A stretch of 64,000 bases of DNA from Williamsia sterculiae (GCF_900156495.1 NZ_FTNT01000003.1:186001-250000); one strand, 5' to 3'; counted from the first letter of the stretch, positions 1-10,373 are shown. A program made the numbers and translations. The notes: a model not told the origin generated them from the letters alone.

Positions 1-635
1 GCGAGATCGCCCAGCGACTCGGCCTGATCGACGACAACGACTGGGCGTTCACCTGGGTGGTCGACGCGCCGTTGTTCGAACCCGTCGAGGACGCCACCGC
101 CGGCGGCGACGTCGCGGTGGGCACGGGTGCGTGGACCGCGGTGCACCACGCCTTCACCTCACCCACACCGGAGTCGATGGACATCCTCGAATCCGATCCC
201 GGCGCGGCCCTGGCCTACGCCTACGACATCGTCTGCAACGGCAACGAGATCGGCGGCGGCAGCATTCGTATCCACCGCCGTGACGTGCAGGAGCGGGTGT
301 TCCGGATCATGGGCATCGACGACGCACAGGCACAGGAGAAATTCGGGTTCCTGCTCGACGCCTTCGCCTTCGGCGCCCCGCCGCACGGGGGAATCGCCTT
401 CGGCTGGGACCGCATCACCGCACTCCTGGCCGGTCAGGCCTCCATCCGCGAGGTCATCGCCTTCCCCAAGTCCGGCGGTGGGGTGGACCCGCTGACCGAT
501 GCCCCCGCGCCGATCACCGCAGCGCAGCGCAAGGAATCGGGTATCGACGCGACGCCCAAGCCTCGCGGCGACGGGTCCGTCGGCACCCCTGACGGCGCGA
601 GCACGGGCAACGGGGACGAGTCGACCCCGCGGTGA
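1..635 (+). CDS. aspS: Aspartyl-tRNA synthetase, C-terminal part (5' end outside window)
   Basis: Charges tRNA with aspartate in the cytoplasm. Only the last ~210 residues are here; the frame is open from the window edge. It shows the class II motif 3 in the form [11 protein letters not shown], followed by [20 protein letters not shown], close to the mycobacterial enzyme. In many actinobacteria this is the non-discriminating type that also makes Asp-tRNA(Asn); whether that applies here cannot be judged from this fragment. After the conserved end (KESGIDA) there is a short, low-complexity Gly/Asp/Thr tail of about 25 residues. The next gene on the same strand follows after a short gap. Confidence 0.93.
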   Translation, partial: EIAQRLGLIDDNDWAFTWVVDAPLFEPVEDATAGGDVAVGTGAWTAVHHAFTSPTPESMDILESDPGAALAYAYDIVCNGNEIGGGSIRIHRRDVQERVFRIMGIDDAQAQEKFGFLLDAFAFGAPPHGGIAFGWDRITALLAGQASIREVIAFPKSGGGVDPLTDAPAPITAAQRKESGIDATPKPRGDGSVGTPDGASTGNGDESTPR

Positions 636-693
636 CCGCGCGCCACGGGGTTCCGGCGAGACCCCTCCCGCGGTGCACACGTACAGTTCTCCG

Positions 694-3411
694 GTGACTT
701 CTTCACCGGTGCGACTCGGTGACCGGGCGGACCGCGACGACAGATCGCTCGACACCTACCGCGCCCAGCGGTCCGGGGATGCGCCCGGGACCGGAGACGA
801 GATGCTCGAACCGGACGGTGAGATCCGGTCGGTGTGGGCGGATCTCATCGGTACGTTCGCACGTACCGGCGACAGCGGACTCCGGCAGGCCACGCAGCGG
901 GTGGCCGCAACCGTCCGCGACGACGGCATCACCTACAACGCCCACACCGCCGCCGACACCACCCAGACCCGCAGTTGGGTCCTCGACAGCATCCCGCTGG
1001 CGATCGACGGTGCGGAATGGGCTGGGTTGGAGCGGGGCCTGGCCCAGCGCGCGCTGCTCCTCGACGCCCTGCTGACCGACATCTACGGCGAGCAGCGAAC
1101 CATCGCCACCGGCCTGCTGCCTCCCGAACTCGTCTACGGCCACCCCGGTTATCTACGCAAGGCGGCCCGGCTGCCCACCCCGGGTCCGCACGCATTGTTT
1201 TTGCACGCCGCCGACATCGGACGCACGGCCTCGGGCGAGTTCGTCGTCTACGCCGATCGCACCCAGGCACCGTCCGGGATCGGTTACGCCATTGCCGACC
1301 GCCGGGTGCTGTCGCGGGCTTTTCCGCGGATGTTCGGCCGATTCGGTCCGCGTCCCATCGCCGGCTTCATCGCGGCCCTGCGGTCGGCGCTGATCGGCTG
1401 CGCCCCCGACGACGTCACCGAACCGACGGTCGCGGTGCTGAGCCCGGGCAGCCTGTCGGAGACCGCCTTCGACCAGGCGCATCTGGCGTCGGTGCTCGGC
1501 TTCCCGCTGGTCGAGGCGGCGGACCTGGTGGTCCGCGACGGTGGGCTCTACATGCGTTCGCTGGGCCGGTTCAAGCGGGTCGACGTACTGCTGCGGCGAG
1601 TGGACGCCCCGTGGGTCGACCCGTTGGACCTGCGCAGCGACTCGCGGCTCGGGGTGGCCGGACTGGTGGAGATCATCGCCAGGGGACAGGTCGGCGTGGT
1701 CAACACGCTGGGTAGCGGGGTGCTGGAGAATCCCGCCCTGCACACGCTGCTGCCGCGACTCGCGCCGGCGCTCATCGACGAGGACCTGCTGATGGGTTCG
1801 GTCTCCACCTGGTGGGCCGGCGACCCGACGCAGCGGACCGTCATCCGCGACGACGCGGCGTCACTGGTGCTCACCAACTTCCACACCGGCGAGGAGTTCG
1901 TCGGCCCGTTGCAGTCCGCGCGACGGATCGACGAACTCCGCGCCCGGGTCGAGGCCGAGACCTGGCAGTGGACCGCGCGTGGCATGGAGCACTATTCGGT
2001 GGCCCCGTCGGTTGTACCCGGCGGTTCCGGTGCACAGTTGCTCCGGCCCGCGCCGGTCGGGTTGCGCAGTTTCGCCGTCGCCCAGACCGGCGGATACGCG
2101 GTGATGCCGGGCGGGCTGGGCCAGGTCCTCGCCGACGGGCCGCTGGGTGCGGCGATGGTCTCCGTCGCGGGCAAGGATGTGTGGGTCAGCAGCGAGTCGT
2201 CGGCACCCACCCGCATCACCGACACCCAGTCGACTCCCGCCGACGCGGTGGAACCGTCCGGCGGGGCCGAGTCGTCGTGGGCGTCGCCGCGCGTGGTGTC
2301 GGACCTGTTCTGGCTCGGTCGCTACGGCGAACGGGCCGAGGTCGCCAACCGGTTGCTCAAGGTGGTCCGCGAACGGTACGAGGACTACCGGTTCCGGCCG
2401 TGGATGAACGGCACCCGGTCGATGCCGCTGCTGCTCATCGCCGCGGCCACCGTCACCGCGAACCCGCAGCTCGTCGCCGACGTGGACGCCGCGACCCCAC
2501 CCGACGACGACGACGTCTCCGAGGCGTTGACCGTCATCGCGGAGCTCACCGTCGCCAGACACGTGCCGGGTACCGTCGCGCACTCCACCGACCGTCTCAC
2601 CGCGTCCGCCCGTGCCGTCCGCGACCAGTTGTCCACCAGCACCTGGATGGTGCTGAGCAGCGTCGACCGCGCGCTGAACACCCTGCGCTCGGTGTTGCAC
2701 CCGGAGTCCTCATCGCCCCGGGTCGGGGTACCCCGCGCCGACCGTGGTGAGGCGTCCAGCGACGACGCGGGCCCCGAACTCGACGTCGTCGAACTCGGTC
2801 GTGCGCAGAGCGAGGTGCTCAACGGGTTGCTCGCCCTGACCGGTCTGCAGGCCGAGTCGATGGTGCACGACCCGGGTTGGCTGTTCATGGACATGGGTCG
2901 CCGTCTCGAACGGGGGATCACGCTGGCCGATCTCAACCGCGTGGTGCTCGACATCCGGCACGACCCCGATACCGAACAGGCTCTGTTGGAGGCGTACCTG
3001 GTGGCCAACGAGTCGAGCGTCATCTACCGACGCCGCAACCGCGGCATCATCCGCCCGGTGGCGGTGCTGGCTCTGTTGCTGTTCGACGAGACCAACCCGC
3101 GGTCGATGATCTTCCAGCTCACCGGTATCCGCGGCGACCTGGTCGGGCTGCCCGAGGAGATCCGGTCGGCCCCGGCCGAGCGCATCGTCGAGGATCTGAT
3201 CGCCGAACTCCGTCGGGTGGACCCGACCGATCTGGTCGCCGTCGCCGGTGACGGGCGTCGCGAGTTGCTCACCGAGTTGATGACCACCATCGGCGACGGT
3301 CTGCGTGAGCTGTCGACGGTGCTCGGGCGGACGCGTTTCGCGCCGCCCGCCGACCTGCAGCCGCTGTGGGGTGGCGGTCTGTGGGGCGCCAGTGGAGATG
3401 AGGTGGGATGA
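694..3411 (+). CDS. Circularly permuted ATP-grasp / alpha-E domain fusion protein
   Basis: About 905 residues. The N-terminal half is a circularly permuted ATP-grasp domain (old names DUF404/DUF407), with PSGIGY near residue 193, then RRVDAPWVDPLDLR and NTLGSGVLENP and a TWWAGDP block. From about residue 529 (WASPRVVSDLFWLGRYGERAE) an alpha-E domain (DUF403) runs to the end. Comparative genomics has proposed that such proteins are ATP-dependent amidoligases making or tagging peptides; no substrate is known to me. Many bacteria encode the two domains separately, while mycobacteria have a comparable fusion. The start is uncertain: GTG at 673, 694 or 709, or ATG at 802. I prefer 694 because LDTYRAQ, which precedes the ATG, looks conserved. 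It overlaps the transglutaminase gene by ATGA, so the two are probably co-translated. Confidence 0.82.
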   Translation: MTSSPVRLGDRADRDDRSLDTYRAQRSGDAPGTGDEMLEPDGEIRSVWADLIGTFARTGDSGLRQATQRVAATVRDDGITYNAHTAADTTQTRSWVLDSIPLAIDGAEWAGLERGLAQRALLLDALLTDIYGEQRTIATGLLPPELVYGHPGYLRKAARLPTPGPHALFLHAADIGRTASGEFVVYADRTQAPSGIGYAIADRRVLSRAFPRMFGRFGPRPIAGFIAALRSALIGCAPDDVTEPTVAVLSPGSLSETAFDQAHLASVLGFPLVEAADLVVRDGGLYMRSLGRFKRVDVLLRRVDAPWVDPLDLRSDSRLGVAGLVEIIARGQVGVVNTLGSGVLENPALHTLLPRLAPALIDEDLLMGSVSTWWAGDPTQRTVIRDDAASLVLTNFHTGEEFVGPLQSARRIDELRARVEAETWQWTARGMEHYSVAPSVVPGGSGAQLLRPAPVGLRSFAVAQTGGYAVMPGGLGQVLADGPLGAAMVSVAGKDVWVSSESSAPTRITDTQSTPADAVEPSGGAESSWASPRVVSDLFWLGRYGERAEVANRLLKVVRERYEDYRFRPWMNGTRSMPLLLIAAATVTANPQLVADVDAATPPDDDDVSEALTVIAELTVARHVPGTVAHSTDRLTASARAVRDQLSTSTWMVLSSVDRALNTLRSVLHPESSSPRVGVPRADRGEASSDDAGPELDVVELGRAQSEVLNGLLALTGLQAESMVHDPGWLFMDMGRRLERGITLADLNRVVLDIRHDPDTEQALLEAYLVANESSVIYRRRNRGIIRPVAVLALLLFDETNPRSMIFQLTGIRGDLVGLPEEIRSAPAERIVEDLIAELRRVDPTDLVAVAGDGRRELLTELMTTIGDGLRELSTVLGRTRFAPPADLQPLWGGGLWGASGDEVG

Positions 3412-4337
3412 ACCCCGCCCGTGACATCCCCGCCCGTGACATCCCCGCGCGCAGTTACCTGGTCACCCACGTCACCGACTACTCCTACGACGACACGGTG
3501 ACCTCCTCCTACGGCCGCTGCCACCTCACCCCGCAGGATCTGCCCGGACAACGGGTGCTCGAGACGGAGGTGACCATCGACCCGCACCCCGACGATCGCT
3601 CCACCGGTATCGATGTCTTCGGCAACGTCGACACGTACTTCCACGTCCGCACCCCGCACACCCGGCTGACCGTGACCGCGCGGACGCGGGTGGACGTCGA
3701 CCCGCTCGACCCGGCGCTGGTCACCGGTGGCGCCGCCCTGCGACCGTGGGAGTCGGCGCGACCGACCGCTCGGGCGGGCGGGTCCGATGCGCTGGCGGTC
3801 GAGTTCGTCCTCGACCTCACCCCTCCGGAGATCACCGATGCCGTCCGTGCCTACGCCGCCCCCACTTTTCGTCCCGGTCGCCCGCTCATCGACGTCGTCA
3901 CCGAGCTGACCACCCGGATCAACACCGACTTCACCTACCGGTCGGGGTCCACCGCGATCTCCACCCGGGTCGACACCGTGATGGACCGACGCGAGGGGGT
4001 CTGTCAGGACTTCGCACGGGTGGCCATCGCCTGCCTGCGATCCCAGGGTCTCGCCGCGCGGTATGTCTCGGGGTACCTGGCCACGGATCCGCCGCCCGGA
4101 CGCGACCGGATGGTCGGTGCCGACGCCAGTCACGCCTGGGCGGCGGTGTGGCTGCCCGGTGGCACCTGGCTCCCGTTCGATCCGACGAATGACAAACTGG
4201 TCGACGAACGACACGTCACCGTCGCCTGGGGCCGGGATTACGACGACGTCCCGCCCCTGCGCGGGGTCATCTACACCGACTCGCGGCGCAGCAAGATCGA
4301 CGTGTCGGTGGATGTCGCGCCGGTGTCGCCGACGTGA
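3408..4337 (+). CDS. Transglutaminase-like cysteine peptidase family protein
   Basis: 309 residues. An N-terminal bacterial transglutaminase-like domain precedes the papain-like core. The likely catalytic triad is visible: Cys199 in REGVCQDFA, His242 in DASHAWAAVW and Asp258 in LPFDPTND. Proteins of this type are regularly encoded beside permuted ATP-grasp/alpha-E proteins, where they are thought to cut or exchange the amide bonds that the partner makes; this is inference from neighbourhood. The start overlaps the previous stop (ATGA). The first 15 residues come from a 15-base tandem repeat, giving the repeated motif ARDIP before the conserved part begins at SYLVTHVTDYSYDD. Confidence 0.85.
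   Translation: MNPARDIPARDIPARSYLVTHVTDYSYDDTVTSSYGRCHLTPQDLPGQRVLETEVTIDPHPDDRSTGIDVFGNVDTYFHVRTPHTRLTVTARTRVDVDPLDPALVTGGAALRPWESARPTARAGGSDALAVEFVLDLTPPEITDAVRAYAAPTFRPGRPLIDVVTELTTRINTDFTYRSGSTAISTRVDTVMDRREGVCQDFARVAIACLRSQGLAARYVSGYLATDPPPGRDRMVGADASHAWAAVWLPGGTWLPFDPTNDKLVDERHVTVAWGRDYDDVPPLRGVIYTDSRRSKIDVSVDVAPVSPT
3414..3448 (+). repeat. 15-base tandem repeat at the 5' end of the transglutaminase gene
   Basis: CCCGCCCGTGACATC occurs twice without a gap (3414-3428, 3429-3443) and begins a third time before diverging. It encodes repeated P-A-R-D-I. Because the unit is a multiple of three it preserves the frame, so copy-number change would only lengthen or shorten the N-terminus. Confidence 0.8.
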
Positions 4338-4483
4338 TCACCGACCCGCGACATCACGACCGCGTGGAGGGCACCGCGCCCCGGGTGCGGACTCGTCGCG
4401 ATCCGAATCGGCGCGGTGGCGACGACCTGCACGAGCGGTGACTCCGGTGACCACGGCCGGGGTGTTCGTTCGACGGGTTGGCG

Positions 4484-4489
4484 TAGGTT
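4484..4489 (+). promoter_or_regulatory. Probable -10 box for a leaderless transcript before the phosphotransferase
   Basis: TAGGTT lies 8 bases before an ATG at 4498, the spacing expected for an mRNA that begins at its start codon. No convincing -35 box is seen. Confidence 0.45.
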
Positions 4490-4497
4490 GGGGTGCG

Positions 4498-4518
4498 ATG
4501 AGACAGGGCCAGACATGA
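4498..4518 (+). CDS. Possible 6-codon leaderless ORF (MRQGQT)
   Basis: A six-codon ORF starting right after a TANNNT -10 box. Its stop overlaps the ATG of a second small ORF (ATGA at 4515-4518). It would be the first ORF of the mRNA carrying the phosphotransferase. No homology can be judged at this length; the case rests on position and overlap only. Confidence 0.3.
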   Translation: MRQGQT

Positions 4519-4574
4519 GACCCGGACGACACCGGACGCCCGGGTACACGGCGAACCGAGGGGACGTTCGATGA
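4515..4574 (+). CDS. Possible 19-codon ORF coupled to the phosphotransferase gene
   Basis: Reads MRPGRHRTPGYTANRGDVR, Arg/Gly-rich. It begins in an ATGA overlap with the six-codon ORF and ends in another ATGA overlap (4571-4574) with the phosphotransferase, so three ORFs in three different frames form a chain. A regulatory leader peptide is possible, but chance overlap in GC-rich DNA is a real alternative. GAGGGG at 4557-4562 would be a separate ribosome binding site for the large gene. Confidence 0.3.
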   Translation: MRPGRHRTPGYTANRGDVR

Positions 4575-5701
4575 CGGTGGTGGTCGACCATCGCATCGCC
4601 GGGGCGGTGCACACGGCCGAGAAGGTGTTGTCGATGCGGGCGGGTACCGCGGTCACGCTGGCAGAACCGGAAGACCTCGGCGGCAGTGGACGTACCCACG
4701 TGGTCCGCGTCCGGGTCGCGCAGAACCCGCTGTCGATGGACCGTTCGCTGGTCATCAAGGCGTTGCCCGACGACGAGCCGATGGACGCATTCAACCGGGA
4801 ACTGGTGTCTTACAAGTACGCGACCGCATTACCCAGTGATTCCCGCCCTGGACCGCAGTTGGTCGCCTATGACAGCGACGAGCGGACCATCGTGCTCAGC
4901 GACCTCGGTCACGGCCGCGCGATGGCCGACCTGCTGCACAGCCCGGAACAGACCGACATCGACCGGGCGATCAGCGCCTGGGGGCAGGCGCTCGGCCGGA
5001 TGCATGCCGCGACCGTCGGCGGCGAGCACGATTTCGCGGCACTCCTACGGTGGAGCAACGGCGGCCGCGCCGTCGACGGGTTGTGGGAGCAGGCGAAGTC
5101 GGCGGCCGAGGTCGCCGACACCGTGCTGACCGACCAGTTCGGCCTGCCGCCGGTACCGGGGGTGCTGGAGGTGCTCGACGAGGGCTGCTCGTTGTTCGTC
5201 GAGGGCGATCACCGGGCGTTCAGCCCGTCGGATGTGGGCCCCGAGAACATCATGATCAACGACTCCGGGGTGCAGTTCCTCGACTACGAGTGGGGCGGTT
5301 TCCGCGACGCGACACTCGACATCGCCTACGCGGTGGTGACATTCGGTCCGCACCTGGCCTCGCAGTGGGCCGACCGCACGCCGGCGTTGGAGACTGCGAT
5401 GGTCGATGCCTGGCGTTCGGAGGTCCAGGCCATCTGGCCGTCGCTGGGTCACGACCGCGAACTGCGGCGCAAGGTGTTCGCCGCCCGCGCGATGTGGGTG
5501 TGGCTGTCGACGGTGTGGATGTTGCCGGTCGACGTCAACCGCGACGAGCAGCAACACGGACTGGCCCTGTTCGCCTCCGATCCGCATGTCATCGTGCAGC
5601 GCTGGCGGGACCTGTCGCGAGCGGCCCAGGGACTGCACGACGGTTGGGCCGCATACGCCGCCGAGGTGGCTGACGCGCTCGACGCGTCCTGGTTGTCCTA
5701 G
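4571..5701 (+). CDS. APH-family phosphotransferase (aminoglycoside/choline kinase-like)
   Basis: 376 residues, soluble, kinase-like fold. The N-lobe has a candidate nucleotide-binding Lys in SLVIKALPD, and the C-lobe carries the catalytic segment FSPSDVGPENIMI, with Asp221 and Asn226 in place of the usual HGDLHPGN-type loop, and the Mg-binding Asp238 in FLDYEWGG. The family transfers phosphate to small alcohols, sugars or drugs, and the substrate cannot be told from the sequence. GAGGGG at 4557 is a good ribosome binding site. The gene lies between the ATP-grasp/transglutaminase pair and rarA, with nothing in the context to name a pathway. Resistance should not be assumed. Confidence 0.75.
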   Translation: MTVVVDHRIAGAVHTAEKVLSMRAGTAVTLAEPEDLGGSGRTHVVRVRVAQNPLSMDRSLVIKALPDDEPMDAFNRELVSYKYATALPSDSRPGPQLVAYDSDERTIVLSDLGHGRAMADLLHSPEQTDIDRAISAWGQALGRMHAATVGGEHDFAALLRWSNGGRAVDGLWEQAKSAAEVADTVLTDQFGLPPVPGVLEVLDEGCSLFVEGDHRAFSPSDVGPENIMINDSGVQFLDYEWGGFRDATLDIAYAVVTFGPHLASQWADRTPALETAMVDAWRSEVQAIWPSLGHDRELRRKVFAARAMWVWLSTVWMLPVDVNRDEQQHGLALFASDPHVIVQRWRDLSRAAQGLHDGWAAYAAEVADALDASWLS

Positions 5702-5710
5702 GTCGCGCTC

Positions 5711-7090
5711 ATGACCGGTGAGGATTTCGGCCTCTTCCAGATCACCATCGGAGAGGACGATCGGCCGTCGGGCCCGAGCGCGGTGCCCGCATCGGCGCCG
5801 CTCGCCGTGCGGATGCGGCCCCGCAGCCTCGACGAGATCGTCGGACAGACCCATCTGCTGACCCCGGGTTCGCCGTTGCGACGCCTGATCGACGGATCCG
5901 GGGCGGCATCGGTGCTGCTCTACGGGCCGCCGGGCACCGGGAAGACCACCATGGCCTCGCTCATCTCCACCGCGACGGGCGGTCGGTTCGAGGCGCTCTC
6001 GGCCCTCTCGTCCGGGGTCAAGGAGGTGCGCGCGGTGATCGACACGGCTCGCCGCCGGTTGGCCGGCGGCCGGCAGACGGTGCTGTTCATCGACGAGGTG
6101 CATCGCTTCTCCAAGACGCAGCAGGACGCCCTGCTCGACGCGGTGGAGAACCGGATCGTGCTGCTCGTCGCGGCCACCACCGAGAACCCGAGCTTCAGTG
6201 TGGTCTCACCGTTGTTGTCGCGGTCGCTGGTGTTGCAACTGACTCCGCTGTCGGATGGCGACCTCACCGAGTTGCTGGGTCGCGCGGTGGCCGACGAGCG
6301 GGGGCTGGCCGGGGCGGTGGTGCTGGCCGAGGACGCGCTCGACCACCTGGTGTCGTTGTCCGGAGGTGACGCGCGGAGGGGTTTGACCGCACTCGAGGCG
6401 GCGGCGGGGGCGGCGCTCGATCGTGACGGTGACGGTGACCCGGTGGTGGTCACCCTCGCCGACGTGGAGTCGGCGGTCGATCGCGCGGCGGTGCGCTACG
6501 ACCGCGACGGCGACCAGCATTACGACGTGATCAGTGCGTTCATCAAGTCGATCCGCGGTTCCGATGTCGACGCCGCGGTGCACTACCTGGCCCGGATGAT
6601 CACGGCGGGGGAGGATCCTCGCTTCATCGCCCGGCGACTGATGATCCACGCCAGCGAGGACATCGGCATGGCGGATCCGACGGCGTTGCAGACCGCGGTC
6701 GCCGCCGCGCAGGTGGTGGCACTGGTGGGGATGCCGGAAGCGAGACTGGCGCTGACGCAGGCGACCATCCACCTGGCGACCGCGCCCAAGTCGGGCGGGG
6801 TCGTGTCGGCCATCGGCGCCGCCATGGCCGATGTCGCAGCGGGGAAGGCCGGGCTGGTGCCGCCGCATCTGCGCGACGGTCACTACCCCGGTGCGAAGTC
6901 CCTCGGCAACGCGCAGGGATATCTGTACCCGCACGACGACCCGGACGGGGTCGTCGCCCAGCAGTACCCACCCGATCAGCTGGTCGGGGTGGACTACTAC
7001 GAACCCACCGACCACGGATACGAACGGGAGATCGGTGGTCGGCTGAAGCGGTTGCGCAGCATCGTGCGCGGTCGTCGGCGCGCTCGCTGA
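5711..7090 (+). CDS. rarA: Replication-associated recombination ATPase RarA (MgsA)
   Basis: 459 residues, AAA+ ATPase of the RarA/MgsA/WRNIP1 family that acts at stalled replication forks. After a variable N-terminus comes [11 protein letters not shown], then Walker A GPPGTGKT (residues 72-79), Walker B FIDEVHRF followed by [13 protein letters not shown], sensor 1 in AATTENPSF and the C-terminal tetramerisation region ([22 protein letters not shown], shared by the family). Length is normal for the family. It starts 10 bases after the phosphotransferase stop. rarA upstream of alaS matches the M. tuberculosis order. Confidence 0.95.
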   Translation: MTGEDFGLFQITIGEDDRPSGPSAVPASAPLAVRMRPRSLDEIVGQTHLLTPGSPLRRLIDGSGAASVLLYGPPGTGKTTMASLISTATGGRFEALSALSSGVKEVRAVIDTARRRLAGGRQTVLFIDEVHRFSKTQQDALLDAVENRIVLLVAATTENPSFSVVSPLLSRSLVLQLTPLSDGDLTELLGRAVADERGLAGAVVLAEDALDHLVSLSGGDARRGLTALEAAAGAALDRDGDGDPVVVTLADVESAVDRAAVRYDRDGDQHYDVISAFIKSIRGSDVDAAVHYLARMITAGEDPRFIARRLMIHASEDIGMADPTALQTAVAAAQVVALVGMPEARLALTQATIHLATAPKSGGVVSAIGAAMADVAAGKAGLVPPHLRDGHYPGAKSLGNAQGYLYPHDDPDGVVAQQYPPDQLVGVDYYEPTDHGYEREIGGRLKRLRSIVRGRRRAR

Positions 7091-7119
7091 CCACCGGCGG
7101 GTCGTCGGCGTGTCACCGG

Positions 7120-7125
7120 TAGGGT
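7120..7125 (+). promoter_or_regulatory. Probable -10 box of alaS
   Basis: TAGGGT in the 137-base gap after rarA, about 100 bases before the alaS start. The predicted leader of ~95 bases shows no riboswitch that I can recognise. Confidence 0.45.
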
Positions 7126-7227
7126 GGACTCGCCCCGACGACGGACGCCCCACGCGACCGCCGAGGCGACGAGGATCCCCCGGGCGCCGCACCGCCGCGC
7201 CCACGAACAGCCAGTGAGGGCAGCGCA

Positions 7228-9897
7228 GTGCAGACGCATGAGATCAGGAAGCGATTCCTCGATCACTTCATCCGTGCCGGACACACCGAGGTGCCGAGTG
7301 CGTCGTTGATCCTCGACGACCCGAACCTGCTGTTCGTCAACGCCGGCATGGTGCCGTTCAAGCCGTACTTCCTCGGCGACCAGACACCGCCGTGGGACCG
7401 CGCCACGAGCATCCAGAAGGTGGTCCGCACCCTCGACATCGATGAGGTCGGCAAGACCACCCGGCACAACACCTTCTTCCAGATGGCGGGCAACTTCTCT
7501 TTCGGCGACTATTTCAAGCGTGAGGCCATCACCTTCGCCTGGTCGTTGCTCACCGACCCGGTCGACCAGGGTGGATACGGCATCGACCCGCAACGACTGT
7601 GGCCCACCGTCTATCTCGACGACGACGAGGCGTACGCCATCTGGCGTGACGAGATCGGCGTCCCTGGCGACCGCATCCAGCGCCGCGGGCTCGCCGACAA
7701 CTACTGGTCGATGGGTGTTCCCGGGCCCTGCGGACCGTGTTCGGAGATCTTCTACGACCGCGGACCCGACTACGGCGTCGAGGGTGGACCCGAGGCCGAC
7801 GAGGACCGCTACATCGAGATCTGGAATCTCGTGTTCATGCAGAACGAACGCGGCGAGGGCACGAGCAAGGACGACTACCCGATCCTGGGCCCGCTGCCGC
7901 GCCGCAACATCGACACCGGTCTCGGGATCGAGCGCCTCGCCTGCATCCTGCAGGGTGTCGACAACGTCTACGAGACGGATCTGGTCGAGCCGGTGATCGA
8001 GACCGCGGAGGCGGCCACCGGCCGTCGCTACGGGGCGGGCAACCACGACGACGACGTGCGGTTCCGGGTGATCGCCGACCACGCCCGCACCGCGTCGATG
8101 CTCATCGCGGACGGGGTGCGCCCCGGCAACGACGGCCGCGGTTACGTGCTGCGCCGGTTGCTGCGCCGCATCGTGCGATCGGCACGGCTGCTCGGCGCCA
8201 CCGAACCGACGATGGGGGCGTTCATCGAGACCGTCCGCGCGACGATGTCACCGTCGTATCCGGAGCTCGACCTGCAGGCCGAGCGAATAGCCGAGATCGC
8301 CGTCACCGAGGAGTCCGCGTTCCTGCGCACCCTGAACGCGGGGTCGTCGTTGTTCACCGATGCCGCCGAGGCGACCAGGGAACAGGGTCGGGACCGGATC
8401 AGCGGGGCCGACGCGTTCGCTCTGCACGACACCTACGGCTTCCCGATCGATCTGACGCTGGAGATGGCCGCCGAGGCCGGACTCCAGGTCGACGAGGGCG
8501 GTTTCGCCGAGCTGATGCAGGAGCAGCGCGATCGTGCCAAGGCCGACGCCGGTGCCCGCAAACACGGGCACGCCGACATGTCGGTGTACCGCGAGTTCCT
8601 CGACCGCGGGCCGACTCTCTTCACCGGGTTCGACGAGTTGGTGACCGACGCACACGTGCTCGGGTTGGTCGTCGACGGCCGGCGCGTCCCCATCGCCACC
8701 GCGGGGCAGGAGGTGGAGGTCATCCTCGACCGCACCCCGCTCTACGCCGAGTCCGGCGGCCAGATCGCCGACGTCGGCACCATCACCAACGGACCCGGCA
8801 CCAAACTCGTCGTCCGCGACGTGCAGAAGGTCGCCAAGTCGGTGTGGTTGCACCGTGTGTACGTCGAGGAGGGGGAGATCGCCGAGGGGGACGAGGTGCT
8901 CGCCCAGGTCGATCCGGCATGGCGACACGGGGCCACCCAGGGCCATTCCGGAACCCACCTGGTGCACGCCGCGCTGCGACAGGTGCTCGGACCGGGAGCC
9001 ACCCAGGCCGGGTCGCTGAACCGCCCCGGTTATCTACGCTTCGACTTCAACGCCAACGCCCCGGTGACCGAGTCGCAGCGTACGGAGATCGAGGAGATCG
9101 CCAACGGCGCCGTGGAGTCGAACTACCCGGTGCACACCTTCGAGACCGGCCTCGAGGAGGCCAAGGCGATGGGTGCGATGGCGTTGTTCGGTGAGAACTA
9201 CGGCGACGTGGTCCGCGTGGTCGACATCGGCGGGCCGTTCTCGATGGAGTTGTGCGGCGGCACCCACGTGGGATCGTCGTCGCAGGTCGGCCCGATCACC
9301 TTGCTCGGCGAGTCGTCCATCGGGTCGGGTGTCCGCCGCGTCGAGGCCTACGTGGGCATGGACTCGTTCCGACACCTGTCCCGGGAGCGGGCGCTGCTCG
9401 CCGGACTCGCCTCGTCACTGAAGGTGCCCTCCGAGCAGGTGCCGGACCGGGTGGAGAATCTCGTCGCCCGGCTGCGTGACGCGGAGAAACAGCTGGAGCG
9501 GCTGCGCGCCGAGCAGGCTCGAGCGTCCATCGGCGGGCTGATCGACAGCGCCGTCCGGGTGGGCGACGTGCTGGTGGTCGGCGGACGGGTCGCCGACGGG
9601 CTCGACGCCAACAATCTGCGTGGACTGGCCACCGACCTGCGGGGTCGGCTCGCATCCGACACCGCCGTGATCGCGCTGTTCTCGCAGACCGACGGCAAGG
9701 TGCCGTTCGTGGTGACCACGACCGAGGCGGCCCGCGACCACGGGCTGCGCGCAGGTGACGTCGTCAAGGCGATCGGACCGGCGGTCGGAGGTCGTGGTGG
9801 CGGCAAGCCCGACCTCGCCCAGGGGTCGGGGACCGACGCCACGGGCATCGACCGCGCACTGGGCGAGCTGCGCGACCTCGCGGCGAAGGCCGGATGA
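7228..9897 (+). CDS. alaS: Alanyl-tRNA synthetase
   Basis: 889 residues, class II synthetase charging tRNA(Ala). The GTG start gives [14 protein letters not shown], matching the mycobacterial protein, with GAGGG upstream as ribosome binding site. The catalytic domain includes NLLFVNAGM and [19 protein letters not shown]. The editing domain has the zinc ligands His573 and His577 (HSGTH) with Cys676 and His680 (CGGTH). The C-terminal oligomerisation and DHHA1-like region ends at LRDLAAKAG, with the typical [15 protein letters not shown]. The stop overlaps ruvX by ATGA. Confidence 0.98.
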   Translation: MQTHEIRKRFLDHFIRAGHTEVPSASLILDDPNLLFVNAGMVPFKPYFLGDQTPPWDRATSIQKVVRTLDIDEVGKTTRHNTFFQMAGNFSFGDYFKREAITFAWSLLTDPVDQGGYGIDPQRLWPTVYLDDDEAYAIWRDEIGVPGDRIQRRGLADNYWSMGVPGPCGPCSEIFYDRGPDYGVEGGPEADEDRYIEIWNLVFMQNERGEGTSKDDYPILGPLPRRNIDTGLGIERLACILQGVDNVYETDLVEPVIETAEAATGRRYGAGNHDDDVRFRVIADHARTASMLIADGVRPGNDGRGYVLRRLLRRIVRSARLLGATEPTMGAFIETVRATMSPSYPELDLQAERIAEIAVTEESAFLRTLNAGSSLFTDAAEATREQGRDRISGADAFALHDTYGFPIDLTLEMAAEAGLQVDEGGFAELMQEQRDRAKADAGARKHGHADMSVYREFLDRGPTLFTGFDELVTDAHVLGLVVDGRRVPIATAGQEVEVILDRTPLYAESGGQIADVGTITNGPGTKLVVRDVQKVAKSVWLHRVYVEEGEIAEGDEVLAQVDPAWRHGATQGHSGTHLVHAALRQVLGPGATQAGSLNRPGYLRFDFNANAPVTESQRTEIEEIANGAVESNYPVHTFETGLEEAKAMGAMALFGENYGDVVRVVDIGGPFSMELCGGTHVGSSSQVGPITLLGESSIGSGVRRVEAYVGMDSFRHLSRERALLAGLASSLKVPSEQVPDRVENLVARLRDAEKQLERLRAEQARASIGGLIDSAVRVGDVLVVGGRVADGLDANNLRGLATDLRGRLASDTAVIALFSQTDGKVPFVVTTTEAARDHGLRAGDVVKAIGPAVGGRGGGKPDLAQGSGTDATGIDRALGELRDLAAKAG

Positions 9898-10373
9898 CCG
9901 CGTTCTCCCGGGGACGCCGCGTCGGTGTCGACGTCGGCAGTGTCCGCGTCGGCGTGGCGATCAGTGATCCGGACGGGATCCTCGCCACACCGGTGGAGAC
10001 CGTGGCCCGAGGTCGCGGCGACGTCGAGCGGATCGCCGGCATCGTCGACGAGTACGAGGCGGTCGGCGTGGTGGTGGGGCTGCCCCGCACGTTGCGCGGC
10101 GAACGCGGCCGTGCCGCCGACGAGGCCGACCGATTCGCGCAGGTCATCGCCGCGCGGGTCGCGCCGGTGCCGGTGGAGTTCGCCGACGAACGGTTCAGTA
10201 CCGTCACCGCGTCGCAGGCGATGCGGGCCAGCGGGCGGTCGGCGAAAACGCAACGCGCCGAGATCGATCAGGCGGCTGCGGTGACCATTCTGCAAGGATG
10301 GTTGGACCTGCGTCGTTCGCAGGCCGCGGCAGCGTCCGGAGCGGGCGAGACGAACGAGGGAGATCCAGCGTGA
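9894..10373 (+). CDS. ruvX: Putative Holliday junction resolvase / pre-16S rRNA nuclease RuvX (YqgF)
   Basis: 159 residues, RNase H-fold protein. Motifs: [18 protein letters not shown] with the first catalytic Asp, [19 protein letters not shown] with an acidic pair, and the C-terminal [11 protein letters not shown] Asp. In E. coli the protein trims the 5' end of 16S rRNA; a recombination role is also proposed. It overlaps alaS (ATGA) and mltG (GTGA), so all three are translationally coupled. The Ala-rich tail of ~15 residues is variable. Confidence 0.92.
   Translation: MTAFSRGRRVGVDVGSVRVGVAISDPDGILATPVETVARGRGDVERIAGIVDEYEAVGVVVGLPRTLRGERGRAADEADRFAQVIAARVAPVPVEFADERFSTVTASQAMRASGRSAKTQRAEIDQAAAVTILQGWLDLRRSQAAAASGAGETNEGDPA

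Noticed and set aside
499-693. Start of the ATP-grasp protein at ATG 499
   Set aside because: It would overlap aspS by 137 bases in another frame and add Arg/Ser/Pro-rich residues without conservation.
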